Positions 1-9,791 of a stretch of 64,000 bases of DNA are shown piece by piece (positions within the stretch are counted from its first letter, which is position 1; the number at the start of each line of letters is the position of its first letter). This stretch comes from Corynebacterium atypicum. GTDB taxonomy: Bacteria > Actinomycetota > Actinomycetes > Mycobacteriales > Mycobacteriaceae. The DNA is taken from assembly GCF_000732945.1 (NCBI RefSeq), contig NZ_CP008944.1:776553-840552 (forward strand), read 5' to 3'. Below the pieces are notes generated by a model. The model did not search any database. It was not told the origin of the DNA and saw only the letters and a program-made list of their open reading frames with translations. The translations under genes were made by a program, and so were the position numbers.

Positions 1-1
1 G

Positions 2-277
2 GCGACCGAGGTCAAGGAGGACAACGGAGCCTGGATCGCCGAGTTTGAGAACGGCGATCACGTGGTTTACTCCGAGGAGACCGGGGCCGTGCCGTTGGTG
101 GGTAAGATCGGCGAGACCTGGTTCGCCGAGGGCGGCGCGAACAGCGCCGTTGGGCTGCCCACAGCGCCGGAGAAAGTGGCCTCGGAGGCCCACGGCTGGA
201 CTCAGTCCTTCCAGCACGGCCAGATCTCCTGGTTGGGCGAGAACGGGACGTTCAGCGCGGACATCCAGACCCGCTAG
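2..277 (+). CDS. LGFP-repeat protein, C-terminal part (5' end outside window)
   Basis: The reading frame is open from base 2 to a TAG at 275-277 and gives 91 residues. The segments VGKIGETWFAEGG and SAVGLPTAPE are typical of LGFP repeats, which occur in secreted or envelope-associated corynebacterial proteins and are thought to bind the cell wall. The next stretch (GWTQSFQHGQISW) is the half-repeat that usually precedes the next LGFP unit. The N-terminus, including any signal peptide or catalytic domain, lies outside the window, so the whole protein cannot be named. Confidence 0.75.
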   Translation, partial: ATEVKEDNGAWIAEFENGDHVVYSEETGAVPLVGKIGETWFAEGGANSAVGLPTAPEKVASEAHGWTQSFQHGQISWLGENGTFSADIQTR

Positions 278-357
278 CCGTCCGGGCACCGGCCGTAAAA
301 GTCCTGGCTGAGCGGACTGCATCCGCGTGCGGCGGCGACTGCTTGCACGTTGCGCGG

Positions 358-930
358 ATGTCAACGAAAATGTTCGCCATGCCAGAAAAGAACTTTATCG
401 TTCGAGACTTCCGCGACGCGGACTTCCCTCAGATCCAGGAGATCTACGAACACGGCCTGAATACCGGGCACGCCAGCTATGAGCGGCGGGCCTGGACCTG
501 GGAGAAGTTCAGCTCCTCGAAGTTGATGGATTCCGTCCAGGTGGCCGTGGAACGCGAGCAGCCGGACAAGCTGCTGGGCTGGGTGGCGGCGGCGCCCGTA
601 TCGTCGCGCCAGGTCTTTAGCGGCGTCGTCGAGGACTCGATCTACATCGCCCCGGAGGCCCAGGGCAGGGGGGTGGCCAGCGCGCTTCTCGACGCCCTGA
701 TCGAGCGCGTCGCAGCGATGGGCAAGTGGGCGATACACTCCTGGATCTTCCCGGAGAACACGGGCTCGGCGCGGCTGCACGCCTCGCGCGGTTTCGAAAA
801 AGTGGGCACCTACCACCACCTAGCCAAGATGCCGTACGGCGAGATGGCCGGGCAGTGGCGCGACACGGATGTCTGGGAGAAGATGCTTCCTAAACCAGAG
901 ATCCACGTCGACGATCTGCCGGAATTTTAA
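358..930 (+). CDS. GNAT family N-acetyltransferase (phosphinothricin acetyltransferase-like)
   Basis: This 190-residue protein has the acetyl-CoA binding signature of GNAT enzymes: EDSIYIAPEAQGRGVASALLDALIE contains the Q-x-x-G-x-G/A core, followed by the ENTGSARLHASRGFEKVG motif typical of the Pat/YncA branch. These enzymes acetylate small amines such as phosphinothricin or methionine sulfoximine; the substrate here is unknown. The start is uncertain. ATG at 358 is used, but TTG 343 and ATG 379 are in frame and none has a clear ribosome binding site. The gene stands alone and converges on the MFS gene. Confidence 0.85.
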   Translation: MSTKMFAMPEKNFIVRDFRDADFPQIQEIYEHGLNTGHASYERRAWTWEKFSSSKLMDSVQVAVEREQPDKLLGWVAAAPVSSRQVFSGVVEDSIYIAPEAQGRGVASALLDALIERVAAMGKWAIHSWIFPENTGSARLHASRGFEKVGTYHHLAKMPYGEMAGQWRDTDVWEKMLPKPEIHVDDLPEF

Positions 931-1014
931 CCGGGTCGAATTGCGTCCCGGCTCCCGCGGCCGCGCGCTGGGGCCTGGGCGTGAAGCGCGCGAAGCCGGC
1001 GGCGCGAGGGGTGG

Positions 1015-2628
1015 CTATGAAATCGTCTCTTTGAGGCGGTCGGCGCGCAAGCCCACCAAAATCAGTGCGCAGACCACGGCAACGGGGGCAAGCAGGAGGA
1101 AGATCGGGGTGAGCGCGTCGTTATAGCTCGATTGGATCGCCAGCTTTATCGGCTCGTCGAGGGAGGCGACAAGCTGCGGGGTGAGCTTTGAGGTATCCAG
1201 GTGCTGGAGCTGTTCCTGGGCGCCTAGCGCGGCCTCGCCCATGCTGGCGAGGGCCTCGGGCAGGCGCTCGGCGATGAGCCCCGTCATGTTACTGACAAAC
1301 AGCCCGCCGACGAGCGCCGAGCCGACGCAGCCGCCGATCTGGCGGAAGAAATTGTTCGCCGCGGTGACGGTTCCTACCTCGCGGACGGAAAACGAGTTCT
1401 GCACGATGAGTACGAGTACCTGCATGGCACAACCAATGCCGAAGCCGAGGACGAATATCCTTACGCCCACGCTGGTCAGCGAGGCGTCGACAGTCATCCG
1501 CGACATGAGCCACAGGCCGACGGCGACGATGAGCAGCCCGACGATGGGAAACCCCTTGTACCGCCCCGTGCGGGAGACCAGCGCGCCCACCACGATGGAC
1601 GTGCCCATGACACCGACCATCATCCACAGCAACATGAGCCCGGCAGTCGTGGGGCTGAGCTCGTGGACCATCTGGAGGTAGGTGGGGAAGTAGGCAAGCG
1701 AGCCGAACATAAAAATCCCGATGCCAAAGCCAGAGATCGTGGTCAGAACGAAGTTGCGGTGCGCGAAGTAGCGGATGGGGACCAGGGGATTGTCCACGCG
1801 CAGTTCGATGAAGACGAACAGCGCGCCGACGACGACGGTGACTCCGATGAGGCTTACGATGACCGGATCCGTCCACTCGTACTCGCCCCCGCCCCACGTG
1901 GTCACTAGAACGAGCGCCGCGGTGGCAATAGCCATCGTGACGGTGCCCGCCCAGTCCAGCGTGAAGGTGCGCCGGGCGTGTGGCAGGTGGAGTAGAAAAG
2001 CAATGGCGGTGATCGCGATGATGCCCAGCGGCACGTTGAGCCATAGCCCCCAGCGCCAGCCGGGGCCGTCTGTGAACCAACCGCCCAGCACCGGTCCAAG
2101 TACCGCCGAGACGGCGAACGCGGACCCCATGATGCCCATGTACTTGCCGCGCTCGCGTGGGGTGGTCACCTCGGCGGTAATCGCCTGAGACAGGATCATC
2201 ATGCCGCCGCCAGCGATGCCCTGCAGCACCCGGGCCGTAATGAGCGTTGCCATCGAGGTCGCAAAGCCGCCGATCACCGAGCCGATGACGAAGAGCCCGT
2301 TGGCGAAGAGGAAGAGACCCTTGCGGCCCAGCTGGTCGCCGAGCTTGCCAAAGATGGGCAGCGAAATCGTCTGGCCCAGAAGGAAGCCCGTGATGACCCA
2401 GCTCATGTGGTCGACGCCGCCGAGCTCGCCGACGATAGTCGGCAGCGCGGTAGAAAAGATCATCTGTCCGAGCGAGCTCATCAGCATGGTCAGCATGAGC
2501 GAGGCGATGATCCACGGCAGCTTGCCGCGGGAGGATTCTACGGCCGCGGTCTCGCTAGCCGGGGCGCCATGGGCCTCGGCGGCATGAGGGGCGCCGGGTG
2601 CGTGCGATACGGCAGTGGACGTGCTCAT
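1015..2628 (-). CDS. MFS drug exporter, DHA2 (EmrB/QacA) family
   Basis: The 537-residue membrane protein has about 14 hydrophobic segments. Motif A, GKLGDQLGRKGLFLFANG, follows the second segment. The motif-C-like stretch GSAFAVSAVLGPVLGGWFTD marks a proton-coupled exporter. These proteins pump lipophilic drugs, dyes or antiseptics out of the cytoplasmic membrane. The N-terminal 35 residues are a His/Ala-rich cytoplasmic tail. Its ATG overlaps the stop codon of the upstream tetR gene (ATGA), so the pair is translationally coupled and the regulator very likely controls this pump. The substrate cannot be read from sequence. Confidence 0.93.
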   Translation of the reverse strand: MSTSTAVSHAPGAPHAAEAHGAPASETAAVESSRGKLPWIIASLMLTMLMSSLGQMIFSTALPTIVGELGGVDHMSWVITGFLLGQTISLPIFGKLGDQLGRKGLFLFANGLFVIGSVIGGFATSMATLITARVLQGIAGGGMMILSQAITAEVTTPRERGKYMGIMGSAFAVSAVLGPVLGGWFTDGPGWRWGLWLNVPLGIIAITAIAFLLHLPHARRTFTLDWAGTVTMAIATAALVLVTTWGGGEYEWTDPVIVSLIGVTVVVGALFVFIELRVDNPLVPIRYFAHRNFVLTTISGFGIGIFMFGSLAYFPTYLQMVHELSPTTAGLMLLWMMVGVMGTSIVVGALVSRTGRYKGFPIVGLLIVAVGLWLMSRMTVDASLTSVGVRIFVLGFGIGCAMQVLVLIVQNSFSVREVGTVTAANNFFRQIGGCVGSALVGGLFVSNMTGLIAERLPEALASMGEAALGAQEQLQHLDTSKLTPQLVASLDEPIKLAIQSSYNDALTPIFLLLAPVAVVCALILVGLRADRLKETIS

Positions 2629-3341
2629 GACGAGGCCTCCTCGGAATCGGTGTGGCCGCGGTCTTCGGGTGCGTTCGCGGGCGGCGCGTAGGCCGCGAGC
2701 GCACGGATCTCGCCGAGGGCCTGCTGGCAGATGGGGGTTAGGTCTGCGAGGTCGGTGCTCTCGCTGTTGACCCAGTGCTGGATGCCCAGGTGGCTAGCCG
2801 CTATGGAGAGCACCAAGAGCCCGCGGGCACAATCCGAGGCGGCTACCCCAGCTGCGCAGAACTCGGCCAGCCGGCCGGGGTGCCGATCGAGGTAGCGAGA
2901 AATGAGCCCGTGCAGATCGTTGAGTAGTTCCGGGGCCCGGTAGCAGCGGCGGGCCACCGAGTGCGGGGAGCGGCGGTTGATCACCTTGCGCCGCCGCACC
3001 ACTGCGGCGGTGGGGCGCTGGCCGTCCGGCCGGGGCCCGAAGATGACGTGGTCGACGTAGAGCCGGACCAGCGCGGCGATAAGGTCCGGGTGCTCGGCCT
3101 CGAGGAAGCTCTCTGCGGCTCGCTGGGCTGGCACCGAGGCGGGGATGCCGAAGACGGCGGTCTCTTTGCTGTCGAAGTAGTTGAAAAAGGTTCGCCGCGA
3201 TACGCCAGCGCGCGCGCAGATCTCTTCGACGGTAACGGAGTCGAAGTCGCGTTCGAGTACGAGACCAGTCGCGGCTTCCTCGATGGCGTCGAAGGTGGCG
3301 CTGCGCTTGGCGGCGCGCGGGGAGGGATCGTTATTAGTCAC
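2625..3341 (-). CDS. TetR family repressor of the adjacent exporter
   Basis: The N-terminal helix-turn-helix domain is clear: FDSVTVEEICARAGVSRRTFFNYFDSKETAVFG is the classic TetR recognition-helix region. The C-terminal ligand domain (about residues 90-215) is divergent. A GTG start at 3341 is chosen (238 aa): it leaves the first residues as a short basic tail and a TAGAGT -10 hexamer lies 8 nt upstream. A longer frame reaching 3416 would run through the operator-like palindrome at 3388-3400. The gene overlaps the MFS gene by 4 nt. Local autoregulation with pump control is inferred. Confidence 0.88.
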   Translation of the reverse strand: MTNNDPSPRAAKRSATFDAIEEAATGLVLERDFDSVTVEEICARAGVSRRTFFNYFDSKETAVFGIPASVPAQRAAESFLEAEHPDLIAALVRLYVDHVIFGPRPDGQRPTAAVVRRRKVINRRSPHSVARRCYRAPELLNDLHGLISRYLDRHPGRLAEFCAAGVAASDCARGLLVLSIAASHLGIQHWVNSESTDLADLTPICQQALGEIRALAAYAPPANAPEDRGHTDSEEASS

Positions 3342-3349
3342 GGCGGCTA

Positions 3350-3355
3350 ACTCTA
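3350..3355 (-). promoter_or_regulatory. -10 hexamer, tetR, probably leaderless
   Basis: On the minus strand TAGAGT lies 8 nt before the GTG at 3341, with no Shine-Dalgarno sequence between them. It fits the actinobacterial TANNNT -10 element and would put the transcription start at or next to the start codon. Confidence 0.45.
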
Positions 3356-3387
3356 TACCGACGCTTGCGCTCGGTGCAAAAAATAAC

Positions 3388-3400
3388 TGCACTGAGTGCA
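3388..3400. promoter_or_regulatory. TetR-type operator palindrome
   Basis: TGCACTGAGTGCA is a perfect inverted repeat with one central base. It is flanked by a looser GCAAAAA (left) and TTTTTGC (right) pair, making a roughly 30-bp dyad. It lies about 45-60 nt upstream of the tetR GTG, the usual place for an autoregulatory TetR operator. Binding by this TetR is inferred. Confidence 0.6.
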
Positions 3401-3490
3401 TTTTTGCCGAAGGCACCGCTGGTGCGTCGCCTAACCGGCCGGCATGAGGCCGCGCAACGCGCGCAGCGCCCGGTACTTAGATCCGTGGGG

Positions 3491-3520
3491 AAAGCGCCCC
3501 GCACCGTGCGAGCGGGGCGC
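3491..3520 (-). terminator. Rho-independent terminator after fumC
   Basis: The arms GCGCCCCGC (3494-3502) and GCGGGGCGC (3512-3520) form a perfect 9-bp stem with a 9-nt loop. On the minus strand they are followed by TTTCCCC. It lies 37 nt past the fumC stop codon. The T-tract is short, so strength is uncertain. Confidence 0.6.
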
Positions 3521-3557
3521 TTCAGCAGCGGCTGGCAAGCAGCCGCCGGGCTAGGGG

Positions 3558-4964
3558 CTAGTCTTCGTCCCGATCGGTGTTGCACATGCTCAACACGTTC
3601 AGGCGGCGGTCCAGCTCCTCTTCTGTGAGGTTCTCGCCGTCGACGAAGCCGAGGTCGATGACCGCCTCGCGTACGGTGATCTTCTCATGCAGCGCGTGCT
3701 TGGCCGCCTTCGCAGCGTTCTCGTAGCCGATCGCGGAGTTTAGCGGCGTGACGATCGAGGTCGAGGACTCGGCGAACTTCTTCATCCGCTCCTCGTTGGG
3801 CTCGATGCCGTCCACGCACTTTTCGGCGAAGACGCGCGCCACGTTGGCCAGCAGCCTGGCCGACTCGAGCACGTTGCGCGCCATCATCGGGATGAAAACG
3901 TTGAGCTCGAACTGGCCCTGTGTGCCGCCGAAGGCCACCGCGGCGTCGTTGCCAATCACCTGGGCGGCGACCTGCGTGGCGGACTCGCAGAGGACGGGGT
4001 TGACCTTGCCCGGCATAATCGACGAGCCCGGCTGCAGATCCTTCAGGTGGATCTCTGCGAGCCCGGTCAGGGGGCCGGAGCCCATCAGCCGGATGTCATT
4101 GGCGATCTTGTACAGAGAGACGGCGACGGTGCGCATCGCGCCGGAGAACTCGACCAGGCCGTCCCGGGCCGCCTGGGCCTCGAAGTGGTTGCGGGCCTCG
4201 CGCAGCTCGGCCAAGCCCGTGAGCTTCTTCAGCTCCTCGGTGACCTTGGCGCCGAAATCGGCGGAGGTATTCAGCCCCGTGCCCGTGGCCGTGCCGCCGA
4301 TCGCGAGCTCGCCGAGGCGCGGCAGGGTGGCCTCTACGCGCTCGATGCCGGCGGAGATCTGGGCGGCGTAGCCGCTGAACTCCTGGCCCAAGGTCACGGG
4401 CGTGGCGTCCATCAGGTGCGTGCGCCCGGACTTGACCACTTCCTCCCAGGCGTGGGCCTTCTTGGCCAGCGACTCCTTAAGTACCTTCAGGCCGGGGATA
4501 AGGTCGGTCACCGCGGCCTCGGTCGCGGCCACGTGCGTAGCGGTGGGGAAGGTGTCGTTGGAAGACTGCCCCATGTTGACGTGGTCATTCGGGTGGATCT
4601 CTACGCCGTGCTGGTGCGCGATGGAGGCGATGACCTCGTTGGTGTTCATGTTCGAGGAGGTTCCCGAGCCCGTCTGGAAGACGTCGATGGGGAACTGGGC
4701 GTCATGCTTTCCCTCGGCGATCTCGGTGGCCGCAGCGATAATCGCGTCTGCCTTCTCCGCGTCGAGAGCGCCGGAGTCCTTGTTCACCTGGGCGCAGGCC
4801 GCCTTCAACAGGCCGAGGGCGCGGATCTGGGCGGACTCGAGCGGGCGCCCGGAAATGGGGAAGTTATTGACGGCGCGCTGGGTCTGGGCGCGCCAGAGGG
4901 CATCGGCGGGTACCTTGACCTCGCCCATCGTGTCGTGTTCGATGCGATAGTTCTGGTTGGTCAT
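3558..4964 (-). CDS. fumC: Fumarate hydratase, class II
   Basis: The 468-residue protein is full length for class II fumarase, which interconverts fumarate and malate in the TCA cycle in the cytoplasm. The superfamily signature [11 protein letters not shown] is intact. [16 protein letters not shown] and the [21 protein letters not shown] segment, which carries the catalytic His, are also present. ATG at 4964 is chosen because AAGGGTG lies about 10 nt upstream; a GTG 12 nt further up has no such site. It lies next to glpX on the same strand, the known corynebacterial neighbourhood, but a terminator between them suggests separate transcripts. Confidence 0.96.
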   Translation of the reverse strand: MTNQNYRIEHDTMGEVKVPADALWRAQTQRAVNNFPISGRPLESAQIRALGLLKAACAQVNKDSGALDAEKADAIIAAATEIAEGKHDAQFPIDVFQTGSGTSSNMNTNEVIASIAHQHGVEIHPNDHVNMGQSSNDTFPTATHVAATEAAVTDLIPGLKVLKESLAKKAHAWEEVVKSGRTHLMDATPVTLGQEFSGYAAQISAGIERVEATLPRLGELAIGGTATGTGLNTSADFGAKVTEELKKLTGLAELREARNHFEAQAARDGLVEFSGAMRTVAVSLYKIANDIRLMGSGPLTGLAEIHLKDLQPGSSIMPGKVNPVLCESATQVAAQVIGNDAAVAFGGTQGQFELNVFIPMMARNVLESARLLANVARVFAEKCVDGIEPNEERMKKFAESSTSIVTPLNSAIGYENAAKAAKHALHEKITVREAVIDLGFVDGENLTEEELDRRLNVLSMCNTDRDED

Positions 4965-5040
4965 AGAGATTGTCACCCTTAGAGAAATCAGAGTTGTGGC
5001 AGCCGGGCCGCCACGTTGGTTGCCAGAATACGAGGATACT

Positions 5041-5086
5041 TAAAATCCCGGCCCCCGTTATGCCTGGTGAAGCATCGGGGCCGGGG
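5041..5086 (-). terminator. Rho-independent terminator after glpX
   Basis: The arms CCCGGCCCCC (5047-5056) and GGGGCCGGGG (5077-5086) pair as a long GC stem. On the minus strand they are followed by ATTTTAAG. It lies between the glpX stop (5141) and the fumC start (4964), so it separates the two genes. Confidence 0.65.
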
Positions 5087-5140
5087 TAGTGCGGCCAAGC
5101 CGGATGGGGACGTACCTCACGGCGCCGCACCGGGGAACTG

Positions 5141-6166
5141 CTAGCTGCGCGGGTCGCTGTAGTCCACTGCGGCGTACTGCTGCAGCTTGGCCAGCTGGTG
5201 CCGGGACTCGATGTAGCGCACCGTGCCCGACTTCGAGCGCATCACCACCGAGCGGGTGGTCGCCCCAGAGTTGCGGTAGGTCACCCCGCGCAGCATGTCG
5301 CCGTTGGTTACGCCGGTAGCCGCGAAGTAGCAGTTATCCGAACGCACCAGGTCATCCGTGGTGAGCACGCGGCCGAGCTCGTGGCCCGCGTTGCGGGCCT
5401 TGGCGGCCTCTTCGTCGCTCGTCGGAGCGAGCACGCCCTGGATCTCGCCGCCCATGGACTTCATGGCGCAGGCGGTGATGATGCCCTCGGGAGTGCCGCC
5501 GATGCCCATGCAGATGTCCACCGAGTTCATCGTGGTGTCCTGGGCTGCGGCGACGGCGCCGGCCACGTCGCCGTCGGAAATAAAGCGCACCTTGGCGCCG
5601 GCCTCGCGGATGTGCTGGATGAGCTCCCGGTGCCGCGGGCGGTCGAGCACCACCACGGTGACCTCCGAGGGGTGGATCCCCTTCGCCTTGGCTACGGCCT
5701 GGATGTTGTAGTCAACCGGGGCCTCGATATCGATGACGCCCTTGGCCTCGGGGCCGACGGCGATCTTCTTCATGTAGAAGACCGCCGAGGGGTCATACAT
5801 GGTCCCGCGGTCGGCTGCGGCGATGACTGAGATCGCGTTCGGGCGGCCCTCTGCCATCAGCGTCGTCCCGTCGACGGGGTCGACGGCAATGTCCACCTGC
5901 GCGCCGTGCCCGTTACCCACGTGCTCGCCGTTAAACAGCATCGGCGCCTCGTCCTTCTCGCCCTCGCCGATGATGACGACGCCGTCCATGGTCACGGAGT
6001 TAATCAGCGCGCGCATCGCGTCGACCGCGGCGCCGTCGCCGGACTCCTTCTGGCCGCGACCTACCCACCGGCCGGAGGCGAGCGCGGCGGCCTCGGTGAC
6101 GCGGACAAGCTCCATCGCGAGGTTGCGGTCTGGGCTTTCGTGGGCGGAATTGGTATCGGCGGTCAT
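5141..6166 (-). CDS. glpX: Fructose-1,6-bisphosphatase, class II (GlpX type)
   Basis: The enzyme hydrolyses fructose-1,6-bisphosphate in gluconeogenesis. The 341-residue length is standard. The metal and phosphate binding segments are visible in order: [23 protein letters not shown], and [16 protein letters not shown]. The start ATG has AGGAGG about 10 nt upstream. In actinobacteria GlpX is usually the main or only FBPase, so this gene is probably needed for growth on acids such as acetate or lactate. It is divergent from the DUF4245 gene. Confidence 0.95.
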   Translation of the reverse strand: MTADTNSAHESPDRNLAMELVRVTEAAALASGRWVGRGQKESGDGAAVDAMRALINSVTMDGVVIIGEGEKDEAPMLFNGEHVGNGHGAQVDIAVDPVDGTTLMAEGRPNAISVIAAADRGTMYDPSAVFYMKKIAVGPEAKGVIDIEAPVDYNIQAVAKAKGIHPSEVTVVVLDRPRHRELIQHIREAGAKVRFISDGDVAGAVAAAQDTTMNSVDICMGIGGTPEGIITACAMKSMGGEIQGVLAPTSDEEAAKARNAGHELGRVLTTDDLVRSDNCYFAATGVTNGDMLRGVTYRNSGATTRSVVMRSKSGTVRYIESRHQLAKLQQYAAVDYSDPRS

Positions 6167-6327
6167 CCTGATTGTCCTCCTGCACAGTGGCGTAGCGGTT
6201 CATCGCCTAGAGCGGCTCGTCCGAACCGGGGTTATCGGAATAACTCTATTGTGTCACTATTGGCCGCCCGGACAGCGTGGGCTACACCCCTGTTAAGGGG
6301 CAAGCAAAGCCATGTCATACTAGGTCC

Positions 6328-6870
6328 GTGGCTGAGAAACCAAGGATTTTCCAGAGCACCAGGGACATGGTGCTCACCCTGGCCGTGTTGTTCGGCATCA
6401 TGGTCGTCGCCGTGGGGGCGACGGGGATGTGCAGCTTCGAGCCCGGCCGCCCGGAAAACGGGCCGGTGCGCGAGGTGGACGCGGCTACGTTCCTCGAGAT
6501 GGAGTCCGCCTCCCAGGGGATCAAGCTGGTCAATCCACAGGTGCCGGAGGGCTGGACCCCGAATTCCGCTCGCCGGTCGGCGGTGGGCGACGAGCCGGCC
6601 GCGACGATTGGTTACGTGACCGATCATGATGGTTACCTGCAAATCACACAGACCCGGGCATCCATTGAACAGGGAGCGGAAACCGAGGGACGGAGCCTGG
6701 AAGAGACCCGTGAAATTGCAGGCATGCCGGTAGCGATCTATTCCGCTGATGACTCGGACGTGCGCGACGTGTGGGCGATAGACAGCGCAGAGCGCCGGGT
6801 GTTTATCACGGGTGCAGCCGAGCAGGACGACTGGGAGGCATTGGTGGCCGGCTATGCGGCAGTGAGCTAG
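6328..6870 (+). CDS. DUF4245 family membrane-anchored protein
   Basis: The 180-residue protein has a short cytoplasmic N-terminus, one hydrophobic segment (about residues 12-32, MVLTLAVLFGIMVVAVGATGM) and an extracytoplasmic domain. The order glpX-DUF4245-xseB/xseA-ispH is conserved in corynebacteria, and the residue pattern (WTPNSARRS, EDDWEALVAGY-like end) fits the DUF4245 family. No function is known. The GTG at 6328 is chosen because the longer frame to 6277 adds residues ahead of the membrane anchor; CATACT lies 6 nt before it and there is no ribosome binding site, which suits a leaderless mRNA. Confidence 0.75.
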   Translation: MAEKPRIFQSTRDMVLTLAVLFGIMVVAVGATGMCSFEPGRPENGPVREVDAATFLEMESASQGIKLVNPQVPEGWTPNSARRSAVGDEPAATIGYVTDHDGYLQITQTRASIEQGAETEGRSLEETREIAGMPVAIYSADDSDVRDVWAIDSAERRVFITGAAEQDDWEALVAGYAAVS

Positions 6871-6951
6871 TACCTAGGGCAACGGTGATGCCAGGTGTTT
6901 TCACAGCGAATCGTCCAGTTGTTACACAGCTCAATGGGCACAATGGGGCGC

Positions 6952-8067
6952 ATGCGCTTTTCTTCGGCCAGAACTGCGTCCGGCCGCCTGCGTGGCCGGA
7001 CGGTGACCCGGCGCCCACGGAAGGCGCTCGTGCCGCTCGTCGCGCTCATGAGTGTGCTTGCGCTGGGCGGTACGGCCGCGCTGGTGCGCGAAGATCGCCT
7101 GGGAGTGGACGACAATCCGGAGTCTCCCGCATTCGCCGTCGGCTCGTTAGTGGCGCCGGCGCAATCTGAAGCGCCGGACGGGCAAGAGGGAATGGCCAGC
7201 GCCATCGGCTCTGGGCCTAGAGACTCGGACCCAGTACGCATTGACCCCCAATCGACAGACCAGGTTTTTGCCACAGCGACGCTGACCGCCCTTGACTTTT
7301 TGGGTTCCTTAGACCCGGCCCAGCGCTCGGAGGCGCAGGCCTCGGGGCTGGGCCTCGGTGCGCTCCAGCCCACGCAGCGCGATGTGTTTCTGCGGCTGGC
7401 TCGGGGGGTGCTTGGTGACGCCGCGTTTTCCGCCTTCGCCACCGAGCTGAAACGCAACCCGGGCGAGTACCTGGTACAGCTCAGCGGAGATCCTGCGACC
7501 GTGCAGACGTGGTCGGTGGCGATCTTTGGTGATCACTTTCACGCGCGCGCGACAGTTGACCCGCGCGAGCAGACGGTCCGCACGTACCCGGTGCGCGCCG
7601 AGCTCGCCGCGCGCCCTTCGCCGCAAGGCCCGCTGCCGGCGGCGGCTTTGACAGGCATCTACGGTGCCGCGTTCGCGTTTTTCGATTCGCTTAGCGACGC
7701 GCAGCGCGAGCAGCTCTACACCGCCGAATCCCCGCAGGCTTCGCCGTGCTTGGAGACGATCTTCTGCGAGCGGCCCCGGGTGAGCGGGCTGGGCGGGACC
7801 GAGCTGAATGACGCTCAGCGCCACCTGCTCTATGACCTCATCGCTGAAACTGAGAGCTGGGGTGATCCGGGAGCAATTACTCAGCTCAGCCCCTCGCGCG
7901 CAAACGCGCTCGACGTCCGCCTCGAGTGGTCTGGGTCAAGCGTCTACGACCTCTCCCACGGCCCGGGGATCGGGTTGCGGCTGGTCAACGGCAGTCGGTA
8001 CTTTGAGTTCGCCAGCGAGGACTGGGTCAACGCGCGTTCGGTTTACCTGGCCGGGGCCCAAAGCTAG
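6952..8067 (+). CDS. Secreted protein, DUF3500-like, function unknown
   Basis: The N-terminus carries many Arg residues followed by a hydrophobic core (KALVPLVALMSVLALGGTAAL), consistent with an exported or membrane-anchored protein. The mature part has three segments resembling DUF3500 proteins: NPGEYLVQLSGDPATVQTWS, IFGDHFHARATV and ELNDAQRHLLYDLIAE, ending with a HGPGIGLRLVN segment. This family assignment rests on remembered motifs and is moderate. Start codons at 6895, 6934 and 6952 are all in frame; 6952 puts the basic region at the N-terminus. The gene is convergent with xseB. Confidence 0.6.
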   Translation: MRFSSARTASGRLRGRTVTRRPRKALVPLVALMSVLALGGTAALVREDRLGVDDNPESPAFAVGSLVAPAQSEAPDGQEGMASAIGSGPRDSDPVRIDPQSTDQVFATATLTALDFLGSLDPAQRSEAQASGLGLGALQPTQRDVFLRLARGVLGDAAFSAFATELKRNPGEYLVQLSGDPATVQTWSVAIFGDHFHARATVDPREQTVRTYPVRAELAARPSPQGPLPAAALTGIYGAAFAFFDSLSDAQREQLYTAESPQASPCLETIFCERPRVSGLGGTELNDAQRHLLYDLIAETESWGDPGAITQLSPSRANALDVRLEWSGSSVYDLSHGPGIGLRLVNGSRYFEFASEDWVNARSVYLAGAQS

Positions 8068-8142
8068 CTGCCTGTTCGGGCGCTTGGGCCAGGCGCGCCG
8101 CGCTCGGCCGTCGCTAGCCGGGCCGCGGCCGATTAACGCCAG

Positions 8143-8448
8143 CTAGTTCCCTTGCTCTTCCGGCTGATTGCCGCCGTCCTGGTCGCGGGCCGCGAGAGCT
8201 TCTTCGACGCGCCGGTGGGCCGCGTTGAGTTGGTGCTCACAGTGGCCCGCCAGCTCCTCGGCGCGCTCCCAGTAGCGCAACGACTCGTCGAGGCTCATCT
8301 GGCCGAGCTCGAGGATCTTGACTAGCTCTATAAGCTGGTCGCGGGCGGCTTCGTAGCTTAAGTCTGCGACAGGAGGAAAGGCGTCGTCTCCGGGGGCGCC
8401 GGTGCCGAATGCTTGGCGGGTGGACTGGGGCTGCGGGGGATTGGCCAT
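8143..8448 (-). CDS. xseB: Exodeoxyribonuclease VII small subunit
   Basis: This 101-residue protein carries the small-subunit core: [37 protein letters not shown]. Several XseB copies bind one XseA to make the nuclease that degrades single-stranded DNA in both directions. ATG at 8448 is preceded by AAAGGAAC, which fixes the start. The C-terminal tail is acidic and polar. It lies 36 nt downstream of xseA on the same strand, so the two subunits are made together. Confidence 0.92.
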   Translation of the reverse strand: MANPPQPQSTRQAFGTGAPGDDAFPPVADLSYEAARDQLIELVKILELGQMSLDESLRYWERAEELAGHCEHQLNAAHRRVEEALAARDQDGGNQPEEQGN

Positions 8449-8484
8449 GGTGTTCCTTTGTTCTGGCAAGCGTAAGGTGACCGG

Positions 8485-9726
8485 CTAATCGGCCGGCTTA
8501 GTCGACATCGCGGCTGCGGTGATCGAGCCGTCGGTGACCCGGATGCGCAGCTGGCTGCCTGGCGGCGACTGCTCGATCTGGGTAACCACCTCCGGGGCCG
8601 TGCCGTCGCGCGGAAGCACCTGCACCACCGCGTAGCCGCGGGCGAGCGTAGCTGCCGGGCCCAAGGTAGCGACGCGAGCGCGCAGGCTTTCGATGTGGGA
8701 AGTTTCGCGCTCGAGGAGGCGGTCCACCGCGCGCCGGGTGCGGTCCAGGGCTGTCGAAAGCTGTTCGCGGCGCTGCGCGATCGGGGTGAGCGGTTGGGCG
8801 ATGACGGGCCGGGAGCGCAACTGGCTGAGCCCCTTGCGTTCCCTCAAGACCCAGGCGCGCAGCGCGCCTGCGGCTCTGCGCCGGGCCTCGGCGATGAGCT
8901 CCAGCTCCGCCCGGACGTCGGGAACCACCCGCTTGGCTGCGTCGGTGGGCGTCGCCGCGCGCACATCGGCTACGTCGTCGAGCACGGGATGATCGGGCTC
9001 GTGGCCGATCGCGGAGACCACCGGCGTGTGGGCGGCGGCTACCGCGCGCTGCAGGGATTCCTCAGAAAATGGCAGCAGATCTTCGACGGAGCCCCCGCCG
9101 CGCGCGATGATGATGACGTCGACGCCCGGATCGGCGTCAAGGATCTCGAGCGCGGCGCGGACCTCGCCGGCGGCCGCCGGGCCCTGCACGATCGCGTGCT
9201 GGACGCGAAATCGAACCTGGGGCCACCGGTCGCGTGCGACGGCGAGGACGTCGCGCTCAGCGGCAGAGTCCCGCGACGTGATCAGCCCGACGGTGCGGGG
9301 CAAATAGGGCAGGGGGCGTTTGCGTGCGGGATCGCACAGCCCCTCGGCGCGGAGCCGGTGGCGAAGTTCTTCGATGCGGGCGAGGAGTTCTCCGATGCCG
9401 ACGGGCCGGATCTCGGTGACCCAGAGTGAGAAACTGCCCCGGCCGGCGTAGAACACCGGTTTGCCGCGCACGACGACTCGCGCGCCCTCAGACAGCGGAG
9501 TGGCGAGCTTGCGAAGCAGTTGGGCGGAACAGGTCAGCTGCACTGAGGCCTGCTGCTGGCTATCGCGTAGAGTGAGGTAGGCCAGCTTCCAATTGGGTTT
9601 TGCGTTGAGCTGGGCGATCTGACCTTCAACCCAGATAATGCCCAGCCGCTCGACCCACCCCTTGACGATGTCGTTGAGCTGATTGACCGGGATGGGGCGC
9701 TCAGCTGAGGTGACCAATTTGCCCAT
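8485..9726 (-). CDS. xseA: Exodeoxyribonuclease VII large subunit
   Basis: The 413-residue protein has the N-terminal OB-fold ([23 protein letters not shown]), the catalytic domain with [19 protein letters not shown] and [19 protein letters not shown], and a C-terminal coiled-coil region that holds XseB. ATG at 9726 is chosen because the conserved N-terminus begins there and TAGACT lies 7 nt before it; a frame reaching 9816 would cross into the divergent ispH promoter. It forms an operon with xseB and is transcribed away from ispH. Confidence 0.94.
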   Translation of the reverse strand: MGKLVTSAERPIPVNQLNDIVKGWVERLGIIWVEGQIAQLNAKPNWKLAYLTLRDSQQQASVQLTCSAQLLRKLATPLSEGARVVVRGKPVFYAGRGSFSLWVTEIRPVGIGELLARIEELRHRLRAEGLCDPARKRPLPYLPRTVGLITSRDSAAERDVLAVARDRWPQVRFRVQHAIVQGPAAAGEVRAALEILDADPGVDVIIIARGGGSVEDLLPFSEESLQRAVAAAHTPVVSAIGHEPDHPVLDDVADVRAATPTDAAKRVVPDVRAELELIAEARRRAAGALRAWVLRERKGLSQLRSRPVIAQPLTPIAQRREQLSTALDRTRRAVDRLLERETSHIESLRARVATLGPAATLARGYAVVQVLPRDGTAPEVVTQIEQSPPGSQLRIRVTDGSITAAAMSTKPAD

Positions 9727-9733
9727 GGCCGAA

Positions 9734-9739
9734 AGTCTA
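9734..9739 (-). promoter_or_regulatory. -10 hexamer, xseA, probably leaderless
   Basis: Minus-strand TAGACT ends 7 nt before the xseA ATG at 9726 and no purine-rich ribosome site is present. It matches TANNNT and implies transcription starting at the start codon. Confidence 0.5.
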
Positions 9740-9791
9740 TCGTGCACTCGCGGCAAGCCGGGGCGAGAGTGCTTGGGGCTAGCGGCCTCGG

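Noticed and set aside
4047-4982. 311-residue frame antisense to fumC
   Set aside because: No motif; fumC is unambiguous on the other strand.
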